A DNA stretch of 64,000 nucleotides, taken from Murinocardiopsis flavida (GTDB lineage Bacteria > Actinomycetota > Actinomycetes > Streptosporangiales > Streptosporangiaceae). Positions 23,746 to 36,908 of this stretch are shown here, one piece after another (the stretch's first letter is position 1; each line of letters opens with the position of its first letter). Where the stretch lies: positions 248,001 to 312,000 of the forward strand of contig NZ_PYGA01000005.1 in the NCBI RefSeq assembly GCF_003014485.1. The letters run 5' to 3'. A program made the translations under genes and the position numbers. Under the pieces are notes generated by a model. The model worked only from the letters and a program-made list of their open reading frames with translations, was not told where the DNA came from and made no database searches.

Positions 23746-24367
23746 GGCCGCGCAGCGCCTCGACGAGTGTGCGCAGCCGGCCCAGGGAGTCGTCGAGCTC
23801 GCGCACCGCCTGCGCCGCCCGCGGGTCGGAGTCGCCCACGCCCTGCTCGCGCAGCCGCCCCAGCGCGCCGCCGACCTCGGTGACCCGGGTGACCAGCTGG
23901 TCGACGACGCTCGGCGCCGACGCGCCGGACTGCTCCTCCATGTCGCGTTGCAGCACCCGCGCCTGGTCGCGGAGCTGCTGCTTGGTGTGGTGGAGCTCGA
24001 CGAACACCTCGACCTTCGAGCGCAGCACCCACGGGTCGAACGGCTTGGTCAGGTAGTCGATGGACCGCGACGCGTACCCCCGGAACACCTGGTGGCGGTC
24101 GAGCCCCGCACCGGTCAGGAAGATGATCGGGATGTCCTTGGTCTTCTCCCGCTGCTTGATGTGCGCGGCGGTCTCGAACCCGTCCATCCCCGGCATCATG
24201 ACGTCGAGCAGGATGACCGCGAAGTCGTCCTCCAAGAGCGCCTTGAGCGCCGCCTCACCGGAGCTCGCCCGCACCAGGTTCTGGTCGAGCGAGGTGAGCA
24301 CGGCCTCCAATGCGGTGAGGTTGTCGTCGCGGTCGTCGACGAGGAGGATGTTCGCCTTCTGCGGCAC
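23735..24367 (-). CDS. osaB: OsaB-like response regulator without DNA-binding domain
   Basis: The 210-residue protein starts at GTG 24367, just five bases after the hybrid kinase stop. A receiver domain (ILLVDDRDDNLTALEAVLTS, phospho-Asp in AVILLDVMMPGMDG, Lys in SIDYLTKPFDPW) is followed by a coiled coil (HHTKQQLRDQARVLQRDMEE) and a helical tail. It has no helix-turn-helix, so output must be by protein contact. In Streptomyces coelicolor OsaB is the partner of OsaA in osmoadaptation; the identity here is inferred from layout and gene order. Confidence 0.82.
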   Translation of the reverse strand: MPQKANILLVDDRDDNLTALEAVLTSLDQNLVRASSGEAALKALLEDDFAVILLDVMMPGMDGFETAAHIKQREKTKDIPIIFLTGAGLDRHQVFRGYASRSIDYLTKPFDPWVLRSKVEVFVELHHTKQQLRDQARVLQRDMEEQSGASAPSVVDQLVTRVTEVGGALGRLREQGVGDSDPRAAQAVRELDDSLGRLRTLVEALRGPEE

Positions 24368-24372
24368 GTCTG

Positions 24373-28905
<4,533 letters not shown>

Positions 28906-29289
28906 CAAAGTCCCTCCTCCGCCGCTCGTGCGCCGTCTTCACCGCAGGCCCCGGCCACCCGTGCCGGATCGCGGTGCCCTACGTTAACCGGGCGGGCCGC
29001 CCGTACTGCACGGTATGACCCCGATGGTGCTGTTCTCCAGTGCCGACAGATACTTGTAGCGGGCCGAACGCCTCCCGCGGGCCCGGGGCGCCTTGGTCAG
29101 CCGGGCGAGTGGACGCCGGGCCGGGGCCTCCCCCATCATGGACGACCGCAGGCGAATCGGTGACCCGATTGGGGCCGTTTCGGGATCTAGGCCGGGCAGC
29201 AGAGGCGGGTATGGGTTAATCGTGCTGACGAAACCGCCGCCGATCGCGCCGTTCGACATTCACCGCACCTCCAACCGTACGGCCCAACG
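28906..29289. other. Divergent promoter region between osaA-like and osaC-like genes
   Basis: This 384-base region separates the leftward kinase gene from the rightward phosphatase gene and has no convincing gene. A GGGTAT at 29207-29212 resembles the -10 element of stress sigma factors of the sigma-B type, but a good -35 match at the right spacing is missing. Shared control of both sides is likely. Confidence 0.5.
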
Positions 29290-31500
29290 ATGCCACCTGA
29301 TTCGATAAAGGCCGCCCGCACCGAGTACTCCCCGGCCCCGGAGACCGCCGGTGAGGCGAGGGCGTTCGTCCGCGACACCCTCCGCGAGTGGGGCGTCAAA
29401 CGCGAATCCGACGACATCATCCTGTTGACCAGCGAACTCGTCACCAACGCCGTCATCCACGCCGAGACCACCCTCGAACTCACGCTGCGCCGCCTGCCGG
29501 GCGCCGTCGAGGTGGTGGTCGCCGACCGGGTGCCCGAGCGCGCCGTCCCGCACGCCGGCCCCCTCAAGGTCGACGCGTCGCCCTCCACCGATGCCAAGCG
29601 CAGCGGCGGGCTGGGGCTCGCGCTCGCCGGGGCCATCGCGACGAGCTGGGGCGTGAGCTACAGCAAGGACGACAAGGCGGTCTGGTTCCGGGTCGACGAC
29701 GAGGAGGCCGACGAGGTCGATGAGTACGCCGGCGACCGCCCGTCCGGCGCGCGCACGTCGCTCGTCCCGCCGCTCCCGGTCCGCCCCGGCCGCAGCCCCG
29801 AGCGGCCCAACCCGTGGGCGCAGCTCGACGCCGCGCTGAACGCCCGGCTGTCACTGGGTGAGCTGCTCGACCGCACCGTCGAGTACGCCAAGGCCGCGCT
29901 CGGCGGCGACGCCGCCTACATCGCGCTCGCGACCACCGACGAGACCGAATGGGAGGTGCGCAGCGCCACCGGCCTCTCCGCCGACGCGTGGCGGCCCTTC
30001 CGCAGCCGCACCGAGGAGACGTTCCCCTCGGCCGCGCCCGAGCCCGGGCCCGTCATCAACGACGACCTGATGCTGGCGCGGGCGCACCGCGGCACACTCG
30101 CCGCCGCGGGAATGCGCTCGCTGGTCACCGCGCCGCTCATCGTCGAGGGCCGCATCACCGGGCTGGTCGGGGTCGCGTCGCGCCGCATCCGGCACTTCGG
30201 GACGACGGCGGCGCGCCGCCTCCAGGACGGCGCCGACCGCATCGCCCTGCCCGTAGAGCGCGCCCGGCTGGCGCGGGTGGAGCTCGCCCGCCGGGCCTCC
30301 CTCAGCTTCCTCGCCGAGGCCAGCGACCTGCTCGCCGGCACACTCGACGAGCACATGACCGCGGCGCTCGCCGCGCAGCTCACCACGTCGCGCATCGGCA
30401 CCTGGTGCGTCGTGCACACGGTCAACGACCTCGGCGCGTCCCGCATCGCCCACGCGACCCACCGCAACGAGAACTACACCGACGTGCTGCGCAGCCTGGT
30501 CACCGCACTGCCGCCGCCGGTGCAGCGCGAACCCGCGCCGCTGTGGCCCCGCGACCTGCTCTCCCGCAACGGGCTGGCCGACGACCTCACCGCCGAACTG
30601 GCGGGAAGCCCCGCGGTGAGCATCCCGCTGTCGGCGCACGGCCGCGAGCTGGGCCGGCTGACCATCGGCAAGGACGCCGGCGACGACTTCACCCGCGACG
30701 ACTTCGACGTCGCCGAGAACCTGGCGCAGCGCGTGTCGTCGGCCATGGAGAACGCCCGGCTGTACTCCAACCAGACCTCCATGAGCGAGGCGCTGCAACG
30801 CAGCCTGCTGCCCGCCAAGGAGAAGGAGCCGCGCATCCCCCAGGTGGACCACGCGGTGTTCTACCAGCCCGCCGAAGAGCGCAACGTGGTGGGCGGCGAC
30901 TTCTACGACATCTTCGCCGCCGACGGCCGCTGGTGCTTCGCCATCGGCGACGTGTGCGGCACCGGGCCCGCTGCCGCCGCCGTCACCGGGCTGGCGCGGC
31001 ACACGCTGCGCGCCCTCGCCCGCGAGGGGTTCTCCCCGTCGCACATCATGCACCGGCTGAACCTCGCGATCCTCGACGAGAACACCACCACCCGGTTCCT
31101 GACCATGCTCTACGGCGAGATGTCGCCCATGGCCTCCGGCGGGATGCGCATCCGGCTGGTGTCGGCCGGGCACCCGCTTCCCCTGCGGCTGCGCGGCATC
31201 GACGCCGTCGAACCGGTCGGCACCTCGCAGCCGCTGCTGGGCGCGTTCGAGGACGTCGAGTTCTTCACCGAGACCATCGAGGTCGACCCCGGCGACGTGC
31301 TGCTCGCCGTCACCGACGGCGTGACCGAGCGCCGCAACGCCGACGACATGCTCGGCGACGAAGGGCTGATGAAGATCTTCTCCGGCTGCTCGGGGCTCAC
31401 CGCGCAGGCCGTGATCGCCCGCATCGGCCGCGACCTGGAGGAGTTCGCGCCCGGCGGGCACACCGACGACACCGCGATGCTGGTCCTGCGGTTCCTCTGA
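29290..31500 (+). CDS. osaC: OsaC-like HATPase-GAF-GAF-PP2C regulator
   Basis: The 736-residue protein has an N-terminal RsbW-like ATPase (LTSELVTNAVIHAETTLEL, GGLGLALAGAIATSWGVSYS, about 15-135), two GAF domains (about 180-320 and 335-490) and a C-terminal SpoIIE/RsbU-type PP2C phosphatase (ERNVVGGDFYDIFAADGRW, IGDVCGTGPAAAAVTGLAR, LLAVTDGVTERR). One protein can therefore both phosphorylate and dephosphorylate STAS antagonists. Streptomyces OsaC has this design, lies next to osaAB and controls the osmotic sigma factor sigma-B. No ribosome site is seen before the ATG. Confidence 0.88.
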   Translation: MPPDSIKAARTEYSPAPETAGEARAFVRDTLREWGVKRESDDIILLTSELVTNAVIHAETTLELTLRRLPGAVEVVVADRVPERAVPHAGPLKVDASPSTDAKRSGGLGLALAGAIATSWGVSYSKDDKAVWFRVDDEEADEVDEYAGDRPSGARTSLVPPLPVRPGRSPERPNPWAQLDAALNARLSLGELLDRTVEYAKAALGGDAAYIALATTDETEWEVRSATGLSADAWRPFRSRTEETFPSAAPEPGPVINDDLMLARAHRGTLAAAGMRSLVTAPLIVEGRITGLVGVASRRIRHFGTTAARRLQDGADRIALPVERARLARVELARRASLSFLAEASDLLAGTLDEHMTAALAAQLTTSRIGTWCVVHTVNDLGASRIAHATHRNENYTDVLRSLVTALPPPVQREPAPLWPRDLLSRNGLADDLTAELAGSPAVSIPLSAHGRELGRLTIGKDAGDDFTRDDFDVAENLAQRVSSAMENARLYSNQTSMSEALQRSLLPAKEKEPRIPQVDHAVFYQPAEERNVVGGDFYDIFAADGRWCFAIGDVCGTGPAAAAVTGLARHTLRALAREGFSPSHIMHRLNLAILDENTTTRFLTMLYGEMSPMASGGMRIRLVSAGHPLPLRLRGIDAVEPVGTSQPLLGAFEDVEFFTETIEVDPGDVLLAVTDGVTERRNADDMLGDEGLMKIFSGCSGLTAQAVIARIGRDLEEFAPGGHTDDTAMLVLRFL

Positions 31501-31548
31501 CCGCCCCCGCGTTCGTGCCGGCGCTCGCGCAAGGCCACGGCCGGCAGG

Positions 31549-32154
31549 TCACAGCCAGCCCATGTCCTGCGCCTTCCTGATGGCGGAGATGCGGTTGTCG
31601 GTGCCGGTCTTGGCAATGGCGTTCGACAGGTAGTTGCGCACCGTGCCCTCGCTCAGGTGCAATTCCCGCGCGACCGCCGCGACCGGCGCGCCGTCGACGG
31701 CCGCGCGCAGGACGTCGGACTCCCTGGGGGTCAGCGGGCTCTCGCCCGCAGCCATGGCGGTGGCGGCGAGGTCGGTGTCGATGTAGCGGCCGCCGCCGTG
31801 CACCTTGCGGATGGCGCCGGCGAGCTCGTCGACCGGCGCGTCCTTGGCGAGGAAGCCGCGCGCGCCCGCCGCGAGGGCGCGGCGCAGGTAGCCGGGGCGG
31901 CCGAAGCTGGTGAGGATGAGCACACCGCAGGAGGGCGCGCTCGTCCTGAGGTCGGCGGCGACCTCCAGCCCGGTGCCGCCCGGCATCTCGATGTCGAGCA
32001 CGGCGATGTCGGCGCCGTGCGCGGTGACCGCGGCGACGGCCTCGTCGCCCCGACCGGCCTGGGCGACGACCTCAAGGTCGTCCTCCAGGCCGAGCAGGCT
32101 CGCGATCGCGCCGCGGACGAGCTGCTCGTCGTCGGCGAGGACGATGCGGATCAC
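31549..32154 (-). CDS. NarL/LuxR-type response regulator of ABC exporter operon
   Basis: The 201-residue protein starts at GTG 32154, sharing four bases (GTGA) with the kinase stop. The receiver begins IRIVLADDEQLVRGAIASLL with phospho-Asp in IAVLDIEMPGG, and the LuxR-type helix-turn-helix is LTPRESDVLRAAVDGAPV to LSEGTVRNYLSNAIAKTG. It is the last gene of a four-gene unit (ATPase, permease, kinase, regulator). By analogy with similar units it would activate the exporter on membrane or drug stress. Confidence 0.93.
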   Translation of the reverse strand: MIRIVLADDEQLVRGAIASLLGLEDDLEVVAQAGRGDEAVAAVTAHGADIAVLDIEMPGGTGLEVAADLRTSAPSCGVLILTSFGRPGYLRRALAAGARGFLAKDAPVDELAGAIRKVHGGGRYIDTDLAATAMAAGESPLTPRESDVLRAAVDGAPVAAVARELHLSEGTVRNYLSNAIAKTGTDNRISAIRKAQDMGWL

Positions 32155-33461
32155 GCGGTCACATCCCTCATGGCGCCGCTGCCGACCGGCCCCTCCGCCC
32201 GACGCGGGCCGCCGCCGGCGTCGGCGGGGACGGGCAGCACGGCGCGCAGCAGGAAGCCGTCGCCGGCGGTGGCGCTCGCCGAGATGGTGCCGCCGACCGC
32301 GGCGGTCCGCTCGGTCAGCCCGGTGAGGCCGTTGCCGAACGGCGCCTGCCCGGCGCCCTCGGGCGAGCCGTCGTTGAACACCTCGACGATGACGGTCCGT
32401 CCCTCCGAATGCAGGGTGATGTCGCAGCGCTTCGCCGTGCTGTGGCGCAGGACGTTGGTCGCCGCCTCGCGGACCACCCAGGCGGCGAGCGGGCGCAGGG
32501 GGTCGGGCACCGCCGCGGCCTCGGCGAGGGTGCACCGCACCCCGGCCGCCGTGAACACCGCGCGGACGCTCTCGATCTCGGCGTCGAGGTCGACGTCGCG
32601 GTACCCGCTCACCGCGGTGCGGACCTCGCGCAGCGCATCGCGCGCCAGCCGCTGCACGGCGCGCATCTCGTCCGCGGCGTGCCCAGGGTCGCGCTCGGCC
32701 AGTCGGGCGGCGAGCTCGCTCTTCACCGCGATGCCGGAGAGGCTGTGCCCGATGAGGTCGTGCAGGTCGCGGGAGAACCGCAGCCGCTCCTCGGTGACGG
32801 CGAGCCTGGCCTGGGCGTCGCGCGCCTCGTACGCCTCGTTGAGGATCTCCCACAGGACCACCAGGCTGAACGCGCTGGCGCAGAAGAACGCCCAGACGAC
32901 GATCATGATGAGGACCGCGCCCAGCATGGCGAGGGTCCCGATGAGCGAGCCGTTGTAGCCGACAGCGACGGCGATCGGCGCGAACCCCAGGACGAGCGCA
33001 TACGCGAGGAGCAGCGCGCTCGTGCGCCGGCTCACCGCGATGGTCAGGCAGGACGCCCACAGGACGGTCAGCGCGGTGATGATCGGGGCGGGCTGCATCA
33101 GGACGACGACGGCGGTCACCGCGGCCACGGAGACGGCGATGTCGCGGTGGAGATGCTTCTCGGTGCGGTCGATGCGGTGGCAGATGACCCGCCAGATCAG
33201 GTAGCCGACCGCTGCGGTCGCCGCCAGCAGTGTGCCGACGGCGAGGCTCCCCGCGGTGCCGTCGAGGCGCATGGCCAGCGGCATGAGCTCCGCCGCGTGG
33301 CTCGGCGGCTCGTTGTACATGCCGACGAGCGTGAACGTGACGAAGAAGCCGGGGAAGGTCCCCATGGACCACTGCACGATGCGCCGCGCCAGGTTCAGGC
33401 GCTTGGACGACGAGACGCGGCGCGCCACGGCGGCGGCCGCGCCGGTGCGGTCGCCGGTCAT
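32151..33461 (-). CDS. Sensor histidine kinase (HisKA_3) of ABC exporter operon
   Basis: The 436-residue protein starts at ATG 33461, four bases after GGGGAGG. It has about six transmembrane segments (about residues 30-230), a phosphoacceptor helix with SRDLHDLIGHSLSGIAVKSE, and an HATPase with VREAATNVLRHS and NGLTGLTERTAAVGG. An in-frame extension to 33590 would add residues encoded by a 15-bp tandem repeat (RPD-rich) and is judged non-coding because of the strong internal ribosome site. It is DesK/LiaS-like in layout and couples to the following regulator. Confidence 0.9.
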   Translation of the reverse strand: MTGDRTGAAAAVARRVSSSKRLNLARRIVQWSMGTFPGFFVTFTLVGMYNEPPSHAAELMPLAMRLDGTAGSLAVGTLLAATAAVGYLIWRVICHRIDRTEKHLHRDIAVSVAAVTAVVVLMQPAPIITALTVLWASCLTIAVSRRTSALLLAYALVLGFAPIAVAVGYNGSLIGTLAMLGAVLIMIVVWAFFCASAFSLVVLWEILNEAYEARDAQARLAVTEERLRFSRDLHDLIGHSLSGIAVKSELAARLAERDPGHAADEMRAVQRLARDALREVRTAVSGYRDVDLDAEIESVRAVFTAAGVRCTLAEAAAVPDPLRPLAAWVVREAATNVLRHSTAKRCDITLHSEGRTVIVEVFNDGSPEGAGQAPFGNGLTGLTERTAAVGGTISASATAGDGFLLRAVLPVPADAGGGPRRAEGPVGSGAMRDVTA

Positions 33462-33489
33462 CGCGCCTCCCCTGGACGGCACCTGCTGT

Positions 33490-33560
33490 GGACGCTCCCG
33501 ATCCGGACGCTCCGGGTCCGGACGCTGCATGTCTGGACGCTGCCGGCCCGGACGCCTCCG
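33490..33560. repeat. 15-bp tandem repeat (five copies) upstream of the kinase gene
   Basis: GGACGCT recurs at 33490, 33505, 33520, 33535 and 33550, exactly 15 bp apart, with variable sequence between. It lies in the 145-base gap between the ABC permease and the kinase. The unit is a multiple of three and could be read in frame with the kinase. Confidence 0.8.
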
Positions 33561-33606
33561 CTCGGGACTGCTCTGATCATCTGCTGCCACCCTAGCCAGC
33601 CGGACG

Positions 33607-34467
33607 TCATTTCGCCTGGCGCGGGTCCCAGCGGAAGTAGCGCAGCAGCACCACGGAGACGGCCAGCCAGACCAGCATCACCCCGAGCGAGGGAGCCGCG
33701 GCGGTCCACAGTTCCAGGCCGCTCGCCGCGGGGCCGTCCACCCCGCCGAACAGGTCCCTGCCGAAGTAGCCGCTCTGCACGGCCGCCGTCGCCGGCGCCG
33801 CGGGCAGCAGCGTGCTCACGCGCGCCACCGCGTCGGGCAGCATGTCCATCGGCAGCATCTGCCCGCTGGACGCGTACAGCAGGAAGAACGGCACCATCGA
33901 GATCATCTGCGCGCCCTCGGCGCTGCGCGTCACCGCTGTGAGCGCCAGCCCGAGGAAGACCATGGTCGCGGTCGTCAGCAGGATCGGCAGCACGACCAGC
34001 AGCGGGTCGGCGGGCACCAGGTCGAACCGGAAGGCGAGCGCCCCCGCCGAGATGGCGGTGAGCAGCAGCACCAGGAGCAGGACCGACAGCAGGGTCGCGC
34101 CGAACAGTGTCGCGGGCGGCACCCCGCTGACCCGGAACCGCTTCAGGACCAGCGACTCCCGGCGCGCCGTGTACACGTTGGACACGTGCACGAGGCCGAT
34201 GAACAGGGGTGCGAGGACCATCGCCCCGCAGATGAAGTACGCCCCCGCGTCCATTCCCTGCGTCAGTTCGCGCCCCTGCTGCGCGAACCCGGTAGCGGTG
34301 AACAGCAGCGGGAACGCGATGAAGAACAGCGCGGTGCGGTAGCGGTAGACGAGGGTGAACTCGGTGCGGGTCAGCCGCAGGATCTGGGCCGCGCGGCCCG
34401 GCGGCCTGCGGCGGCCGGGCGCACTTGGTGCTGCCGCGGTGCTGGTGGTGCTGGTGGTACTCGCCAT
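33607..34467 (-). CDS. ABC-2 type exporter permease
   Basis: The 286-residue protein starts at ATG 34467 with AGGGAG ten bases upstream. After a Thr/Ser-rich N-terminus it has about six transmembrane helices of the ABC-2 type (TLVYRYRTALFFIAFPLLF, AYFICGAMVLAPLFIGLVHV, PFFLLYASSGQMLPMDML). It pairs with the ATPase encoded 70 bases upstream. The substrate is unknown; drug, antibiotic or lipid export is typical. Confidence 0.9.
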   Translation of the reverse strand: MASTTSTTSTAAAPSAPGRRRPPGRAAQILRLTRTEFTLVYRYRTALFFIAFPLLFTATGFAQQGRELTQGMDAGAYFICGAMVLAPLFIGLVHVSNVYTARRESLVLKRFRVSGVPPATLFGATLLSVLLLVLLLTAISAGALAFRFDLVPADPLLVVLPILLTTATMVFLGLALTAVTRSAEGAQMISMVPFFLLYASSGQMLPMDMLPDAVARVSTLLPAAPATAAVQSGYFGRDLFGGVDGPAASGLELWTAAAPSLGVMLVWLAVSVVLLRYFRWDPRQAK

Positions 34468-34490
34468 GGTGTCGGAACTCCCTGGTGCGG

Positions 34491-34529
34491 GCGGGTGGGG
34501 TGGGCGGGTGGGGTGGGCGGGTGGGGTGG
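34491..34529. repeat. 13-bp G-rich tandem repeat, strong G-quadruplex motif
   Basis: GCGGGTGGGGTGG repeats three times exactly (34491, 34504, 34517). On the + strand it holds nine runs of three or four G with single-base spacers, a strong quadruplex candidate, on the template strand of the exporter operon between ATPase and permease. Confidence 0.9.
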
Positions 34530-34537
34530 GCGCGCGC

Positions 34538-35557
34538 TCAGTCGCCGACGAGGTCGGCCGCGCCGTCGGCGACGCGCAGGAAGACGTCCTCCAGCGACGC
34601 GGTGCGGACCTCCAGGCCGCCCAGCGCCACCTGGTGCAGGTGGGCCCAGCGGAGGAGCTCGGCGACGGCGGTGTGCGCCCGGTGATCGGTGTCGCTTCCG
34701 GTGACGGCGTAGCTCGCCCACGGTTCGCCGCCGCGGACGCCGACGGCGGCGACGGCGCCCGACAGCGACGGCAGGTCGGCGGAGCGGACGCTCGGCGGCA
34801 GCCGGAAGCCGATGCGGTCTCCCCAGCCGCCCAGGACCTCCGACAGCGCACCGGCCACGCGGATCTCCCCGCGGTGCATGATGGCGAGCCGGTCGGCCAG
34901 CCGCTCGGCCTCCTCCAGGTAGTGCGTGGTGAGGAGGACGGCGACACCCTCGTCGATGAGGTCGGCGATGACCTGCCACGTGGCGCGGCGCATCTCCGGG
35001 TCCATGCCGCTGGTGGGCTCGTCGAGGAACAGCACCTCGGGGCGTGTGAGGATGGCGAGCCCGAGGTCGAGGCGGCGCTTCTGGCCGCCGGACAGCGCGC
35101 GGACGGCGACGTCGCTCTTGTCGGCCAGTTCCACGCGGTCCAGGACCTCCCGGTGCCCGCGCGGTGCCGCGGCGAGGGCGCGGGCGAGGTCGATGGTCTC
35201 GGCGACGGTGAGGTCGTCCAGCAGCCCGCTCTGCTGGAGCACGGCGTTCATCCGGTCGCGCAGCCCGGCCGGCCGGCCGTAGGGGTCGGTCCCGAAGATC
35301 CGCACCGCGCCGCCGGAGGGGCGGCGGAAGCCCTCCAGGGTCTCGATCGTGGTGGTCTTGCCCGCGCCGTTCGTGCCGAGCAGCGCGAACAGCTCGCCGG
35401 GGGCGACGTCGAAGGACACGCCGCGGACGGCCTCGAAGTCGCCGTAGCGCTGGCGCAGGTCGCGCACTTCGATGGCGGCGCCGCTGCGCGCCGCGCCGGG
35501 TGCGGGGGTCGGGTCGGCCGCCTCGCCGCGTGGGTCGGTTCCTTGTCGCGTGCTCAT
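34538..35557 (-). CDS. ABC exporter ATP-binding protein (DrrA-like)
   Basis: The 339-residue ATPase shows Walker A GTNGAGKTTT, signature LSGGQKRRLDLGLAIL, Walker B VLFLDEPTSGMD and the switch His in LLTTHYLEEAERL. The C-terminal region (about 240-339) is the extra domain found in drug-exporter ATPases. It is the first gene of the unit with the ABC-2 permease and two-component system. Its promoter must lie in the 174 bases upstream, which hold a 14-bp repeat array and a dyad. Confidence 0.92.
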   Translation of the reverse strand: MSTRQGTDPRGEAADPTPAPGAARSGAAIEVRDLRQRYGDFEAVRGVSFDVAPGELFALLGTNGAGKTTTIETLEGFRRPSGGAVRIFGTDPYGRPAGLRDRMNAVLQQSGLLDDLTVAETIDLARALAAAPRGHREVLDRVELADKSDVAVRALSGGQKRRLDLGLAILTRPEVLFLDEPTSGMDPEMRRATWQVIADLIDEGVAVLLTTHYLEEAERLADRLAIMHRGEIRVAGALSEVLGGWGDRIGFRLPPSVRSADLPSLSGAVAAVGVRGGEPWASYAVTGSDTDHRAHTAVAELLRWAHLHQVALGGLEVRTASLEDVFLRVADGAADLVGD

Positions 35558-35638
35558 GCGGCCAGCCTCGCGGGGCGCCGCCTGCGGGAGTAGGCGGCGA
35601 TGTCACCGGCGGCCCGGGAGAATCACGCGCGCCGCCGG

Positions 35639-35650
35639 TGACAGTTGTCA
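35639..35650. promoter_or_regulatory. TGACA-TGTCA dyad upstream of the exporter operon
   Basis: TGACAGTTGTCA has 5-bp complementary arms and lies 82 bases before the ATPase start. GTCATAG occurs at 35647 and again at 35660. This is a candidate site for the operon's own response regulator. Confidence 0.35.
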
Positions 35651-35651
35651 T

Positions 35652-35720
35652 AGCCGCCGGTCATAGGCACTGTGCCATAGGCGCTGTGTCACAGGCACCG
35701 GGTCACAAGTGCCGGATCAT
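35652..35720. repeat. 14-bp degenerate tandem repeat upstream of the exporter operon
   Basis: Units beginning AGGCACTGTGCCAT, AGGCGCTGTGTCAC, AGGCACCGGGTCAC and AAGTGCCGGATCAT start at 35665, 35679, 35693 and 35707; a 13-base related unit is at 35652. The array lies between the siderophore-binding gene end and the exporter promoter region. Confidence 0.7.
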
Positions 35721-35731
35721 GGGCGCCCGCG

Positions 35732-36781
35732 CTACTCCCGCACCACGCCGTCGTCGGCGTTCCCGACCGCCTTGGTGAGTGTCCGCAGGTGCTCGGCGTA
35801 GCGGCGGTGGCTGGTGTAGGTGTCGGTGTACCAGGGCGCGAGCTGGTCGGCTTCGACCGCCGCGAGCTTGCGCCAGGTGGGCTGGGTCTCGGCGAGCTTC
35901 TTCGGGGGCGTCGCCATGGCGCGGCCGTCGTAGAGGACGAGGTCGGCCTGGTAGGTGTCGAGCCGCTCCCAGCTCAGCGCCTCGAAGTAGCCGCGCTTCT
36001 CGACGTTCTCGGGCACCACCAGGTCCAGTCCCCACTTCCGGTAGTCCTGGAACTCGGGGAAGTCGGCCGGGTTGGCGACGTAGAACTGGTCGGTCGGCGA
36101 GACCGCCATGGCGCTGAGGCCGGGCTTGTCCTTGAGCGCGGCCTTCAGGTCGCCGACGGCCGACTCGAAGTCGGCGCGGTCCTGTGCGACCTCGGGCGCC
36201 TCCAGGTCGGCGCCGAGCTTCTCGCCGAGGGCGATGTAGTCGTCGATGAGCCCGGTGGCGGGCTGGGTGACCTTGACGCTGGCGATCGGCGCGACCTCCT
36301 CGACGTTGTCGACCAGGGCGGAGTTCTCCGGGTCGAAGCCGCCCACCTGCTTCTCCAACGGGTAGTAGCCGGTGACGACGAGGTCGGGCTCGAGCTCGGC
36401 CATGGCCTCGACGTTCACCTCGCCCCAGGACGCGCCGACCGAGGTGATCCCGGACGTGTCGAGCCCTTCGAGGCTCGGGTCCTCGTCCATCGCGACGTCG
36501 CCGAACACGCCCACCGGCGTGATGCCGAGGGGGATCAGCGCCGAGGCCGCGCTGGCGTGCGCGACGATCCGCTCGGGGCGCTCGGGCAGCGAGACCTCGG
36601 TGCCGCGCGCGTCGGTGTAGGTCCAGCCGCCGGCACCCCCGGCGCCGCCGTCCTGATCGCCGGCCCCGCAGCCGGCGATCAGCAGTCCCAGGGCCGCCAC
36701 TGCGGAGCCGCCCGCGAGGGCGCGGCGCGCGGGCCCGGGGCGGCGGGCTCCGGGGCGGCCGGGTGATTCAGACCAGATCAC
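35732..36781 (-). CDS. Iron-siderophore ABC transporter substrate-binding lipoprotein
   Basis: From GTG 36781 (GAAGGA eight bases upstream) the 349-residue protein has a signal peptide with lipobox LLIAGC. The mature part is a class III (BtuF/FepB-like) binding fold: GTEVSLPERPERIVAHA, LEPDLVVTGYYPLE and DLVLYDGRAMATPPKK. A degenerate IdeR/DtxR box 56-74 bases upstream supports iron regulation. No permease or ATPase genes are adjacent, so it must use a shared transporter encoded elsewhere. Confidence 0.88.
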   Translation of the reverse strand: MIWSESPGRPGARRPGPARRALAGGSAVAALGLLIAGCGAGDQDGGAGGAGGWTYTDARGTEVSLPERPERIVAHASAASALIPLGITPVGVFGDVAMDEDPSLEGLDTSGITSVGASWGEVNVEAMAELEPDLVVTGYYPLEKQVGGFDPENSALVDNVEEVAPIASVKVTQPATGLIDDYIALGEKLGADLEAPEVAQDRADFESAVGDLKAALKDKPGLSAMAVSPTDQFYVANPADFPEFQDYRKWGLDLVVPENVEKRGYFEALSWERLDTYQADLVLYDGRAMATPPKKLAETQPTWRKLAAVEADQLAPWYTDTYTSHRRYAEHLRTLTKAVGNADDGVVRE

Positions 36782-36836
36782 TGGGGTGTCCTTCGGGTGA
36801 GTGGTGGCCGGCCCCGGACCAGCAGGACGGCACGGG

Positions 36837-36855
36837 CAAGGCAAGCCTAGCCTTA
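36837..36855. promoter_or_regulatory. IdeR/DtxR-like iron box
   Basis: Read leftward the 19-mer TAAGGCTAGGCTTGCCTTG matches 13 of 19 positions of the DtxR/IdeR consensus, including the central TAGGCT. It lies 56 bases upstream of the siderophore-binding gene. Iron-loaded repressor would be expected to block expression. Confidence 0.65.
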
Positions 36856-36883
36856 ACAACCCGTAAGCGACATAACGGTCTCA

Positions 36884-36906
36884 CCGCCGGGCCGGGCGCC
36901 CGGCGG
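36884..36906 (-). terminator. Hairpin after puuB-like gene
   Basis: CCGCCGGGC and GCCCGGCGG pair perfectly around a CGGGC loop, two bases beyond the PuuB-like stop codon, separating the polyamine operon from the iron gene. Confidence 0.65.
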
Positions 36907-36908
36907 GC

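Noticed and set aside
29177-29212. Sigma-B type promoter of the OsaC-like gene
   Set aside because: GGGTAT is present at 29207 but no GNNT -35 element lies at the required 14-16 base spacing, so it is left as a suggestion only.
33462-33590. N-terminal extension of the histidine kinase
   Set aside because: A strong GGGGAGG site four bases before ATG 33461 supports the shorter start, and the extension is encoded by a 15-bp repeat.
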